Shown in pieces: positions 29,378 through 35,848 of a stretch of 64,000 bases of DNA (its first letter is position 1; every line of letters begins with the position of its first letter). Location: positions 2,057,501-2,121,500 of the forward strand of contig NZ_LR134388.1 in the NCBI RefSeq assembly GCF_900637685.1. Direction: 5' to 3'. The DNA is from Legionella sainthelensi (lineage in GTDB: Bacteria; Pseudomonadota; Gammaproteobacteria; Legionellales; Legionellaceae). A program made the position numbers and the translations under genes. A model generated the notes under the pieces. The model was not told the DNA's origin, did not search any database, and saw only the letters and a list, made by a program, of their open reading frames with translations.

Positions 29378-30715
29378 ATCATCAAGTTTATTAAAAAGCT
29401 GTTAAAGAGAAATAGGGCTCATATTGCACCTGTTGATTCTGCTTATATAATACCAAGAAATAAACATAACATATCCAAAACAGATATTAGCAGTAATGCG
29501 CTTAAAGTGCTTAATCGTTTAATAGGTGCAGGATTTCAAGCATATATTGTGGGTGGTAGTGTTAGGGATTTATTACTTCATAAAGCACCAAAAGATTTTG
29601 ATGTCGCAACCAATGCAACACCGAATCAAGTCAAAAGCTTGTTTCGAAATGGTCGAATTATTGGTCGTCGCTTCAAGTTGGTTCATATACTCTTTCACCG
29701 CGAAATCATCGAAGTGGCGACCTTTAGAGGCCATGTAGCTCTTGATGAAAATCAAGTAACAAATGAACGTGGAATGTTAGTTCGCGATAATGCTTACGGT
29801 TCTCTTGATGAAGATGCATGGAGACGAGATTTCACCATTAATTCACTTTACTATAACATTAACGATTCATCTATTATTGACTTTACGGGTGGAGTTAAAG
29901 ACGTAGAAGAAAGATTGATTCGAATGATTGGTGATCCAATCAAACGTTATCAAGAAGATCCTGTACGAATGTTACGTGCTATTCGATTCAGTGCCAAATT
30001 AAATTTTAAACTGGCCTCAGAAACTGCAGCCCCCTTTCCAGAAATTAATCATCTCATCACCCATGTATCCAGTTCTCGTTTATTTGATGAAATGACTAAA
30101 TTGTACCAATGTGGCAATGCAGAAACAGTACAAAAATTACTCATGCAGTATGGTTTATTTGAACATCTATTTCCGCAAACGCATAAATTATTAGGTAGTG
30201 CTTACCCAATAAATGCATTATTAGCAATTGCGCTTGAAAATACTGACACCCGTATTCGTGAAGAAAAACCAGTTACTCCTGCATTTTTGTTTGCCGTTTT
30301 ATTATGGTTTCCAATGGTTGAGCAATCAAAACAATTACAGAGTACAGGCATTGACCCGCTGCCCTCTATAGAACAAGCTATGTCTTTTGTCATTTCAGAA
30401 CAAAACCGAATTATTTCTATTCCCAAACGTTACAGTCAAATTATTCGAGAAATCTGGTTATTACAATACCGTTTTGCAAAACGGCTAGGAGGAAGGGCAT
30501 TTAATCTTCTACAACATCCGCGTTTTAGAGCATCTTATGACTTTATGGCCCTACGCTCGTTAGCTGGAGATGAATCCATGGAGTTAGCGCAATGGTGGAC
30601 ATCTTTTCAGGATGCCAATGAAGAAGAACAAGCAAAAATGGTTGCACAAATTACACCCGACTTTCCTAAACGTAAAAAGCGACGTCGAAAACCCAGAACA
30701 AGTGATGGTCAATGA
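29378..30715 (+). CDS. pcnB: Poly(A) polymerase I, probable AUC start
   Basis: Adds poly(A) tails to RNA, promoting decay. It has the nucleotidyltransferase motif GGSVRDLLL, the metal residues in DFDVATNA, and RRDFTINSLYYN, and a Lys/Arg-rich tail. Homology to E. coli PcnB (IIPRNKH.IS..DIS.NALKV) begins well before the first GTG at 29507. The frame runs upstream to a TGA at 29366 with no ATG, GTG or TTG. An ATC at 29378 (or 29381) would give MIKFIKKLLKR.., as in other PcnB proteins, with TGAGA 7 bases upstream. E. coli pcnB is known to start at the rare AUU. The start is inferred and the gene identity is firm. Confidence 0.9.
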   Translation: MIKFIKKLLKRNRAHIAPVDSAYIIPRNKHNISKTDISSNALKVLNRLIGAGFQAYIVGGSVRDLLLHKAPKDFDVATNATPNQVKSLFRNGRIIGRRFKLVHILFHREIIEVATFRGHVALDENQVTNERGMLVRDNAYGSLDEDAWRRDFTINSLYYNINDSSIIDFTGGVKDVEERLIRMIGDPIKRYQEDPVRMLRAIRFSAKLNFKLASETAAPFPEINHLITHVSSSRLFDEMTKLYQCGNAETVQKLLMQYGLFEHLFPQTHKLLGSAYPINALLAIALENTDTRIREEKPVTPAFLFAVLLWFPMVEQSKQLQSTGIDPLPSIEQAMSFVISEQNRIISIPKRYSQIIREIWLLQYRFAKRLGGRAFNLLQHPRFRASYDFMALRSLAGDESMELAQWWTSFQDANEEEQAKMVAQITPDFPKRKKRRRKPRTSDGQ

Positions 30716-31122
30716 ACACATGTTATTTAGGTCTAGGCTCAAATCAGAAGAGCCCCGAACGCCAACTTCGCAAAGCAATCCAATCCATTAGAGCATTACG
30801 GCTAACAGCAGTAACTAAAATTTCATCATTTTACTGGAGCAAGGCCTGGGGATTAAAGAGCCAACAAATCTTCTGTAACGCAGTTATTGAAATAAGCACT
30901 CGCTTATCACCTTTACAATTACTTAGCGCCTGCAAGCAAATTGAGAAAAAGCAAGGTCGCGTTCGCAAAAAACGTTGGGGACCAAGAATAATTGATATTG
31001 ATATTCTGTATTATGAAAAACGAATTATCCAATCAAAAAAGCTCATTATTCCTCATCCATACATCCAGTTGAGGGATTTTGTGTTAATTCCCTTAAACGA
31101 AATAAACCCCAAACCTATATAA
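30712..31122 (+). CDS. folK: 2-amino-4-hydroxy-6-hydroxymethyldihydropteridine pyrophosphokinase
   Basis: HPPK of 136 residues, transferring pyrophosphate from ATP to 6-hydroxymethyl-7,8-dihydropterin in folate synthesis. It has the N-terminal LGLGSNQ, the substrate motif ISSFYWSKAWG, and RWGPRIIDIDILYY, which carries the two Mg-binding Asp. The C-terminus stops soon after LRDFVLIPLNEI, making it about 20 residues shorter than E. coli FolK, but the catalytic core is complete. It overlaps the pcnB stop by 4 bases, the common pcnB-folK arrangement. Confidence 0.92.
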   Translation: MNTCYLGLGSNQKSPERQLRKAIQSIRALRLTAVTKISSFYWSKAWGLKSQQIFCNAVIEISTRLSPLQLLSACKQIEKKQGRVRKKRWGPRIIDIDILYYEKRIIQSKKLIIPHPYIQLRDFVLIPLNEINPKPI

Positions 31123-31296
31123 AATTGCAGCTTAGGCACCTGTTTGCTGAACAAAATTAATGAGGTTTCTATACCTTGGAGCTAAGTTGGCATTAAGCTC
31201 TTTCTCGCCAATTTTTTTCAATTTATGAAATAAAATAGGTAATTATAGTGTAGAATCAACTACAATTTACAATAACAGTTCATTTGTGAGGTTGTC

Positions 31297-31713
31297 ATGT
31301 ATAAAAATATTTTATTTGCTACGGATTTGCTTAAAGAACATAATCATCTCACAGCAAAAGCAATTACTATCGCACAACAATTTAATGCCAAACTCTTTTT
31401 ATTGCATGTCATTGAATTACCTGCAAGCTTCCAACTTGCCCAAGGACTAGGATTTACAGAGCTGGCAAATCCTGCCAAAGATGACGCACAAACTGTTTTA
31501 GCTTTGATAGGTGAGAATTTTAATATTCCCATTGAGCAACAGTTTGTTGAAGTAGGCTCCGTCAAAGAACATATTTTCAATAAAGTAAAAGAATTAAATT
31601 GTCAGCTCATTATTTTAGGCAGTCACTCTTCTACACTCCACACTTTTTTAGGAAGCACAGCGCATGCTACTGTAAATCACGCTCCATGTGATGTACTCAC
31701 TTTACGACTGTAA
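31297..31713 (+). CDS. Universal stress protein (UspA family)
   Basis: A 138-residue cytosolic protein with the Usp fold. The N-terminus YKNILFATDL is the first strand and the C-terminal ATP-binding motif is LGSHSSTLHTFLGSTAHATVNHAPCDVLTL (G-2x-G-9x-G(S/T) like). It probably binds ATP and is induced in stress or stationary phase. GTGAGG precedes the ATG. It stands alone, about 350 bases before the peptide gene cluster. Confidence 0.9.
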   Translation: MYKNILFATDLLKEHNHLTAKAITIAQQFNAKLFLLHVIELPASFQLAQGLGFTELANPAKDDAQTVLALIGENFNIPIEQQFVEVGSVKEHIFNKVKELNCQLIILGSHSSTLHTFLGSTAHATVNHAPCDVLTLRL

Positions 31714-32060
31714 CTTAATATAAATCGGCGAGAAACATCGATTTATTATTTCTAATATTAAGACTCATTACTTATTACAGGTGATCTTTTTCAACTTAGA
31801 ACCATAAAAGGTAGACTCATTTTAAAATATGGTTTGTTTGTATTAGTTCGCTTGGTGAACTAAACTTAACTTGAATATGGTCAGACTTTAACCATAAAAT
31901 GGTTGTTAATTACTAAAGAAGAGTATAGGGCATGTCTCTTCTACTCCTAGAAACCAAAAAGGTTACTCTGTTAAGGCCATGATATTGCTCAGAAGTAGAC
32001 TAAAGTAAAGAGGCATCTTGAAAGTTTGTTCTTGATGCAACAGATTAGAGGTATTAAAAG
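31714..32060 (+). promoter_or_regulatory. Control region of the peptide gene cluster
   Basis: 347 bases without a gene. It holds the operator-like GTTCGCTTGGTGAAC (31846-31860) inside a 39-bp block (about 31838-31876) that recurs before the fourth peptide gene with 35 of 39 identities. A candidate promoter is TTGAAT (31871-31876) with TAAAAT (31895-31900), 18 bases apart. AACCAT..ATGGTT forms a small hairpin at about 31890-31904. Near the gene, GACTAAAG (31998-32005) is followed by a GCATC..GATGC hairpin (32013-32038) before the ribosome site. Confidence 0.5.
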
Positions 32061-32312
32061 ATGAAACGCGAACACATTATTGAATCGTTGGTAAATCAAT
32101 TTGCTGAAAACATAAAAAATTTATCCGATGAAACGTTACAGGATGTTGAGTCTGGTAAATTAGTAATCAGTTTAACCCCCGCTGTTGGTAAAGAAGCAGG
32201 AGGCAAGGGACCTATTGCTAAAGAGCCAGCGCTAGCTGCTGCAAAGGGTATTGCTGAACCAAGAAGAGCAGCGTCACCAGCTATTGCGGAAAGAGTAAAA
32301 ACACTGAGGTAA
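32061..32312 (+). CDS. Double-glycine type peptide precursor 1
   Basis: 83 residues. Residues 1-48 (MKREHIIESLVNQFAENI.. to ..KEAGG) are almost identical in all four tandem genes. The tail (KGPIAKEPALAAAKGIAE.., 35 residues) is Ala-rich, lacks Cys, and has about eight basic and three acidic residues. A conserved leader with a variable tail and a nearby C39 transporter points to an exported, processed peptide, possibly a bacteriocin or signal. The Gly-Gly at 47-48 could be the cut site, but the hydrophobic residues at -4 and -12 of classical leaders are missing. GAGG precedes the ATG at good distance. Confidence 0.75.
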   Translation: MKREHIIESLVNQFAENIKNLSDETLQDVESGKLVISLTPAVGKEAGGKGPIAKEPALAAAKGIAEPRRAASPAIAERVKTLR

Positions 32313-32343
32313 GTAATTAGAGCCATTATGTTCGTTAGAAGTG

Positions 32344-32380
32344 GACTAAAGTTTGTAGCATCTTGACTTATTTTTGATGT
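32344..32380 (+). promoter_or_regulatory. Conserved 5' element of the peptide genes (copy before gene 2)
   Basis: GACTAAAGT (32344-32352), then GCATC (32358-32362) paired with GATGT (32376-32380). Copies before genes 1, 3 and 4 lie at 31998-32038, 32678-32714 and 33330-33369. The stem is GCATC/GATGC in gene 1 and GCATCT/AGATGC in gene 4, so pairing is kept although flanking bases change. It is a candidate RNA control element or protein site just before the ribosome site. Confidence 0.5.
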
Positions 32381-32403
32381 AAGTGAGTATGAGGTATCAT
32401 AAA

Positions 32404-32646
32404 ATGAAACGTGAACACATTATTGAATCATTGGTAAAGCAATTTGCTGAAAATATAAAAAACTTATCCGATGAAACGTTACAGGATGTTGAGTCTGGAA
32501 AACTGGTAATCAGTTTAAGCCCCGCTGTTGGTAAAGAGGCAGGAGGCAAAGGGTATATTCTTACTAAAGAGTCAGCACTAGATGCTGCAAAGGCAAAAAG
32601 AGCAGCGTCACCAGCTATTGCGGAAAGAGCAAAAGCGCTGAGGTAA
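32404..32646 (+). CDS. Double-glycine type peptide precursor 2
   Basis: 80 residues. The leader differs from copy 1 at two positions (Lys12, Ser39) and ends in the same KEAGG. The tail of 32 residues (KGYILTKESALDAAKAKR..) shares its last 15 or so residues (RAASPAIAER..) with copy 1, so these two are closest. Net charge of the tail is about +5. An in-frame ATG at 32383 overlaps the ribosome site GAGGT, so the start at 32404 is preferred. Function as for the neighbouring copies is inferred from the transporter locus. Confidence 0.75.
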   Translation: MKREHIIESLVKQFAENIKNLSDETLQDVESGKLVISLSPAVGKEAGGKGYILTKESALDAAKAKRAASPAIAERAKALR

Positions 32647-32737
32647 GTAATTAGAGCCATTATGTTCGTCAGAAGTGGACTAAAGTTTGTAGCATCTTGA
32701 CTTATTTTTGATGTAAGTGAGCATGAGGTATCATAAA

Positions 32738-32977
32738 ATGAAACGCGAACACATCATTGAATCATTGGTAAATCAATTTGCTGAAAATATAAAAAACTTA
32801 TCTGATGAAACGTTACAGGATGTTGAATCTGGCAAATTGGTAATCAGTTTAACGCCCTCTGTTGGCAAAGAAGCAGGAGGCAGAGCCTCATTAGTAAAAG
32901 CTGTAGAACCAGCTAGAAAACTCCCTGAAGCAGCACGCCCTGCTCTTGCCGTTAAACAAAAAAGAGAAATCAAATAG
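32738..32977 (+). CDS. Double-glycine type peptide precursor 3
   Basis: 79 residues. The leader is identical to copy 1 except Ser41, and ends KEAGG. The tail of 31 residues (RASLVKAVEPARKLPEAA..) is unlike the other tails, with nine basic and three acidic residues and three prolines. It has no Cys, and few Ser or Thr for lanthionine formation. A GAGGT ribosome site precedes the ATG. A strong hairpin follows at 33006-33036, suggesting that genes 1-3 form one transcript. Confidence 0.75.
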   Translation: MKREHIIESLVNQFAENIKNLSDETLQDVESGKLVISLTPSVGKEAGGRASLVKAVEPARKLPEAARPALAVKQKREIK

Positions 32978-33391
32978 ATTTTCTTGACGGAGAGCTTCCA
33001 TTTTTGAACCAGATGTGGATAATCCATATCTGGTTCTTCTTGCAATTAACATACCCTACATCATGGATATGTTGAGTGTCTTGTCCTATAACTGATTCAC
33101 AAATTCACGGTATAAAAATTAATTATCTAGAGCTGAATGCGTTTGTATTAATTCACTGGGTGAACTAAACTTAATTTGAAGATTGATTCATAATAAACCA
33201 TAATGGATTTATTTTGCATTGCCATTGGGTTTTTAATTGAGAGAAAATTTTAAGGATATGACTTTTCTTTTTCTATTGTGAGAAGCCAGACGGATCTACC
33301 TTAAATGGTCATTGGACTATTTAAAAATTGACTAAAGTTGTTAGCATCTTGAAGTTTTATTCCAGATGCAAGAAATTAGAGGTATTAAAAG
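32978..33391 (+). promoter_or_regulatory. Spacer between peptide genes 3 and 4 with a second control region
   Basis: 414 bases without a gene. After the hairpin at 33006-33036 it holds a second copy of the upstream block (33142-33180), with the palindrome ATTCACTGGGTGAAC at 33151-33165. The GACTAAAGT element and GCATCT..AGATGC hairpin (33330-33369) come before gene 4. Gene 4 therefore probably has its own promoter. No fifth precursor or remnant was seen here. Confidence 0.5.
33006..33036 (+). terminator. Strong hairpin after peptide gene 3
   Basis: A 14-bp stem (33006-33019 with 33023-33036, one G-U pair) and a 3-base loop, followed by TTCTT. It is well placed as the terminator of the first three peptide genes. 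Confidence 0.65.
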
Positions 33392-33634
33392 ATGAAACGC
33401 GAACACATTATTGAGTCGTTGGTAAATCAATTTGCTGAAAATATAAAAAACTTATCCGATGAAACGTTACAGGATGTTGAGTCTGGTAAATTAGTAATCA
33501 GTTTAACCCCCGCTGTTGGCAAAGAAGCAGGAGGAGCTGGAGTAGCCCGAGCCACTGCACTGAAGAGCGCTGAACTTACTAAAACTGCTCAAGCTAAACA
33601 AGTTCAGGTTTCGGATAGATTGATGAAGATCTAG
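33392..33634 (+). CDS. Double-glycine type peptide precursor 4
   Basis: 80 residues. The 48-residue leader is identical to copy 1. The tail of 32 residues (AGVARATALKSAELTKTA..) is the most divergent, with more Gln and Thr, six basic and two acidic residues, and no Pro or Cys. Its upstream 60 bases resemble those of gene 1 and not those of genes 2 and 3, so it likely arose from a copy of gene 1 with its promoter. It is followed by its own hairpin. Confidence 0.75.
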   Translation: MKREHIIESLVNQFAENIKNLSDETLQDVESGKLVISLTPAVGKEAGGAGVARATALKSAELTKTAQAKQVQVSDRLMKI

Positions 33635-33649
33635 TTTTGTCCCTACTTA

Positions 33650-33691
33650 AGACCGTGATGTGTGACGATACATATCTCGGTCTATTTATTT
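33650..33691 (+). terminator. Hairpin with T-rich tail after peptide gene 4
   Basis: AGACCG (33650-33655) with CGGTCT (33678-33683), continued by a 7-bp inner stem (33657-33663 with 33670-33676), then ATTTATTT. Probable intrinsic terminator. Confidence 0.65.
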
Positions 33692-33782
33692 GCAATAAGC
33701 ATGAATCAATACAACATTGAAGTTATTGTGTAATTTGGCATAAAATTAAAAACCTATTAGATCCGTAATTTATCCCGGGTTT

Positions 33783-34745
33783 CTAATTCTCAAAAAAATC
33801 ACGTAGTTTATAAAATATAAGAGCCATTGCCCCCCTGCTAGCCTGGGTTTCTGCGAGTGCATCCAGCATAAGAAAAGCATGGACAGTAGCTTCAAACCGT
33901 ACCGACAAAACGGGAACTTCTGCTTCAATAAGTTTGTGAGCATAAGCCTCACATTCATCACGCGTTACATCGCACTCAGCACTAATAATAAGTGTAGGAG
34001 GTAGCCCGGATAATTGGTCAAGAGTAGCCATGAGTGGTGATGCGGTCGGTTGATTCCGTATAGTGATATCAGGACAATAGAAATCCCAAAGACATTGAAT
34101 TGCCTCTACAGAAAGAAAATAACCATTTGCAAATTCCTGATAGGATGCCTGAGTGAACGTTGCACTTGTCACAGGGTAGAGAAGAAGCTGAAAACCAATT
34201 TTTGGTCCCTTACGCTCTTTTGCTAAAAGAGTTACTGCAGCAGCAATATTTCCTCCTGCACTTTCTCCAGCAATAGCTAACCGTGAAACATCCAAATTGA
34301 GTTGACTCCCATTTTCTGCAATCCATTGGACCACAGCATAAACTTCTTCGATCGGGATTGGATATTGTCCTTCTGGTGCCCTTTGAAACTCCACAAAAAT
34401 TAGAGCTGCACCCGAGCCATTCGTCAAAGCGCTTAACATACGTTCGTACATTTTATAATCACCTCGCACCCAACCCCCTCCATGTACATAAACCAATACT
34501 GGCAAAACTCCGAGGGTACCAGGTGGACGAAGGATGCGTATACTTACTTTACCATTTGGCCCCACAGGAAGCTCATGTTTTTCAGTATCTACCGGTTCTT
34601 TATTAACAGAAACTAATGTCTGTAGATGCTTAAATGCATCCCGTGCTTGTTGGGGTGTAAGCTCATGAAATTTGGGGCCGGGCTGGCTATTCACTTGGTC
34701 TAAAAAAGTCTGAGCTACAGGATCTAGTACGGTTTTGGATTTCAT
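33783..34745 (-). CDS. Alpha/beta hydrolase, HSL/acetyl-esterase type
   Basis: A 320-residue cytosolic hydrolase of the hormone-sensitive-lipase group. The oxyanion motif HGGGW lies near residue 88, the nucleophile elbow GESAGGN near 163, and a C-terminal Asp (ECDVTRDE) and His (TVHAFLM) complete the triad. Such enzymes cleave short acyl esters. It lies 61 bases downstream of the ABC-transporter-associated hydrolase reading the same way, between the exporter operon and the peptide genes. A role in modifying or inactivating the peptides is possible but unsupported. Confidence 0.85.
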   Translation of the reverse strand: MKSKTVLDPVAQTFLDQVNSQPGPKFHELTPQQARDAFKHLQTLVSVNKEPVDTEKHELPVGPNGKVSIRILRPPGTLGVLPVLVYVHGGGWVRGDYKMYERMLSALTNGSGAALIFVEFQRAPEGQYPIPIEEVYAVVQWIAENGSQLNLDVSRLAIAGESAGGNIAAAVTLLAKERKGPKIGFQLLLYPVTSATFTQASYQEFANGYFLSVEAIQCLWDFYCPDITIRNQPTASPLMATLDQLSGLPPTLIISAECDVTRDECEAYAHKLIEAEVPVLSVRFEATVHAFLMLDALAETQASRGAMALIFYKLRDFFEN

Positions 34746-34805
34746 CTAATGATCTATCCCAAGTGTTGTCCCCCAGATAACCCGGGGGAAAGCATTATGA
34801 TCTTA

Positions 34806-35621
34806 TTAGTTCTGTTCATTAACAAACTTCATCAGCTCGTCATTGCATTTTTCCCACTCATCATAAAATAACCCATGCCCACTATTTTCAAAACGGATAA
34901 GTTTGGAACCTTTAATGCCCTTATGCATTGCTTCACCCAAGCCAAAAGGACAAACTCTATCGGCAGGAGCATGAAAAATAGCGGTTGGTACTTTAACTTG
35001 TTCTAAATTTTTACGTTGATCGGTATCTCTCAGAGCAATGATGCATTCCGCAGTTGCGTAGGGAGATGCTTCCATACCCATATTCTGCATCCAATCCGCA
35101 AATTTGGGACTGACAGAATCTTCTTTATGAAAAAAGAGCTTTCCAAAATTTTCCAATAACTGAGGTCGATCGGAATAACACAATTTGAGCAATTCATTAC
35201 ATTGATCAATAGTTAAACCATGAGGGTAATCTGAGCGCTGCGTCCAAATAGGCGCTGCGGCACCTAGCAATACCATCCCAGAAACTCGCTCATTATGATG
35301 GCGTACACAGTAGTTAATACATATTGCACCACCCATTGAATGACCTACCAGTGTGACATTATATAAATTAAGATGACGTAAAACTTTTAAAATATCATCC
35401 GCAAAAACATCATAATTGTACTCGCCCCAAGGTTTATCCGATTTTCCATAGCCTCTCATATCGATGCCAATACAACGAAAGCCATGTTTCGGTATCTGAG
35501 TAAATTGATATTCATAGCAACGATGGTCAAAAGGCCAACCAGATATAAATACAATTGGTTTACCAGAGCCCCAATCCTGTACAAAAACGCGAGTGCAATC
35601 ATCAACTTGTACATATTCCAT
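34806..35621 (-). CDS. Alpha/beta hydrolase, non-haem peroxidase/esterase-like
   Basis: About 271 residues. The nucleophile elbow GHSMGG lies near residue 97, DMRGYGKSDKP near 60, the Asp in APADRVCPF and His in GHGLFYDEW complete the triad. It resembles cofactor-free chloroperoxidase/arylesterase proteins. The start at 35621 (MEYVQVDD..) is preferred because AAGGAG lies 7 bases upstream; the longer frame from 35657 lacks a ribosome site. It reads in the same direction as the exporter operon after a 228-base gap, so it may have its own promoter. Confidence 0.85.
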   Translation of the reverse strand: MEYVQVDDCTRVFVQDWGSGKPIVFISGWPFDHRCYEYQFTQIPKHGFRCIGIDMRGYGKSDKPWGEYNYDVFADDILKVLRHLNLYNVTLVGHSMGGAICINYCVRHHNERVSGMVLLGAAAPIWTQRSDYPHGLTIDQCNELLKLCYSDRPQLLENFGKLFFHKEDSVSPKFADWMQNMGMEASPYATAECIIALRDTDQRKNLEQVKVPTAIFHAPADRVCPFGLGEAMHKGIKGSKLIRFENSGHGLFYDEWEKCNDELMKFVNEQN

Positions 35622-35848
35622 ATACATCTCCTTGTTTAACAGATATTTAATTTTCAATCCTAAATAAACTAGCTATTGTTAACTATAGATGTATTTTTTT
35701 GAAAATGTGAAAATATATGATTCGATCCCATACTTTTTTTGTAAAGAAAGCCGCCCCTATTTTTCAGTGACTTTAAATGATACTTTTAAATAATCAATTA
35801 AAGATTTGCTATATTTAGATAATTTGTCATACACATTTTACGCTAACA

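Larger units (their letters stand above)
32300..32830 (+). repeat. Tandem duplication of about 334 bp in the peptide genes
   Basis: The spacer after gene 1 (from about 32300) plus the leader of gene 2 recurs almost base for base as the spacer after gene 2 (from about 32634) plus the leader of gene 3. The ATG-to-ATG distance is 334 bases. Divergence is concentrated in the parts encoding the variable tails. This shows recent duplication with selective or recombinational change of the tails. Confidence 0.8.

Noticed and set aside
32383..32403. Upstream ATG adding seven residues to peptide precursor 2 (and likewise precursor 3)
   Set aside because: It overlaps the ribosome site, and the other two copies begin at MKREH, so the shorter start is consistent for all four.
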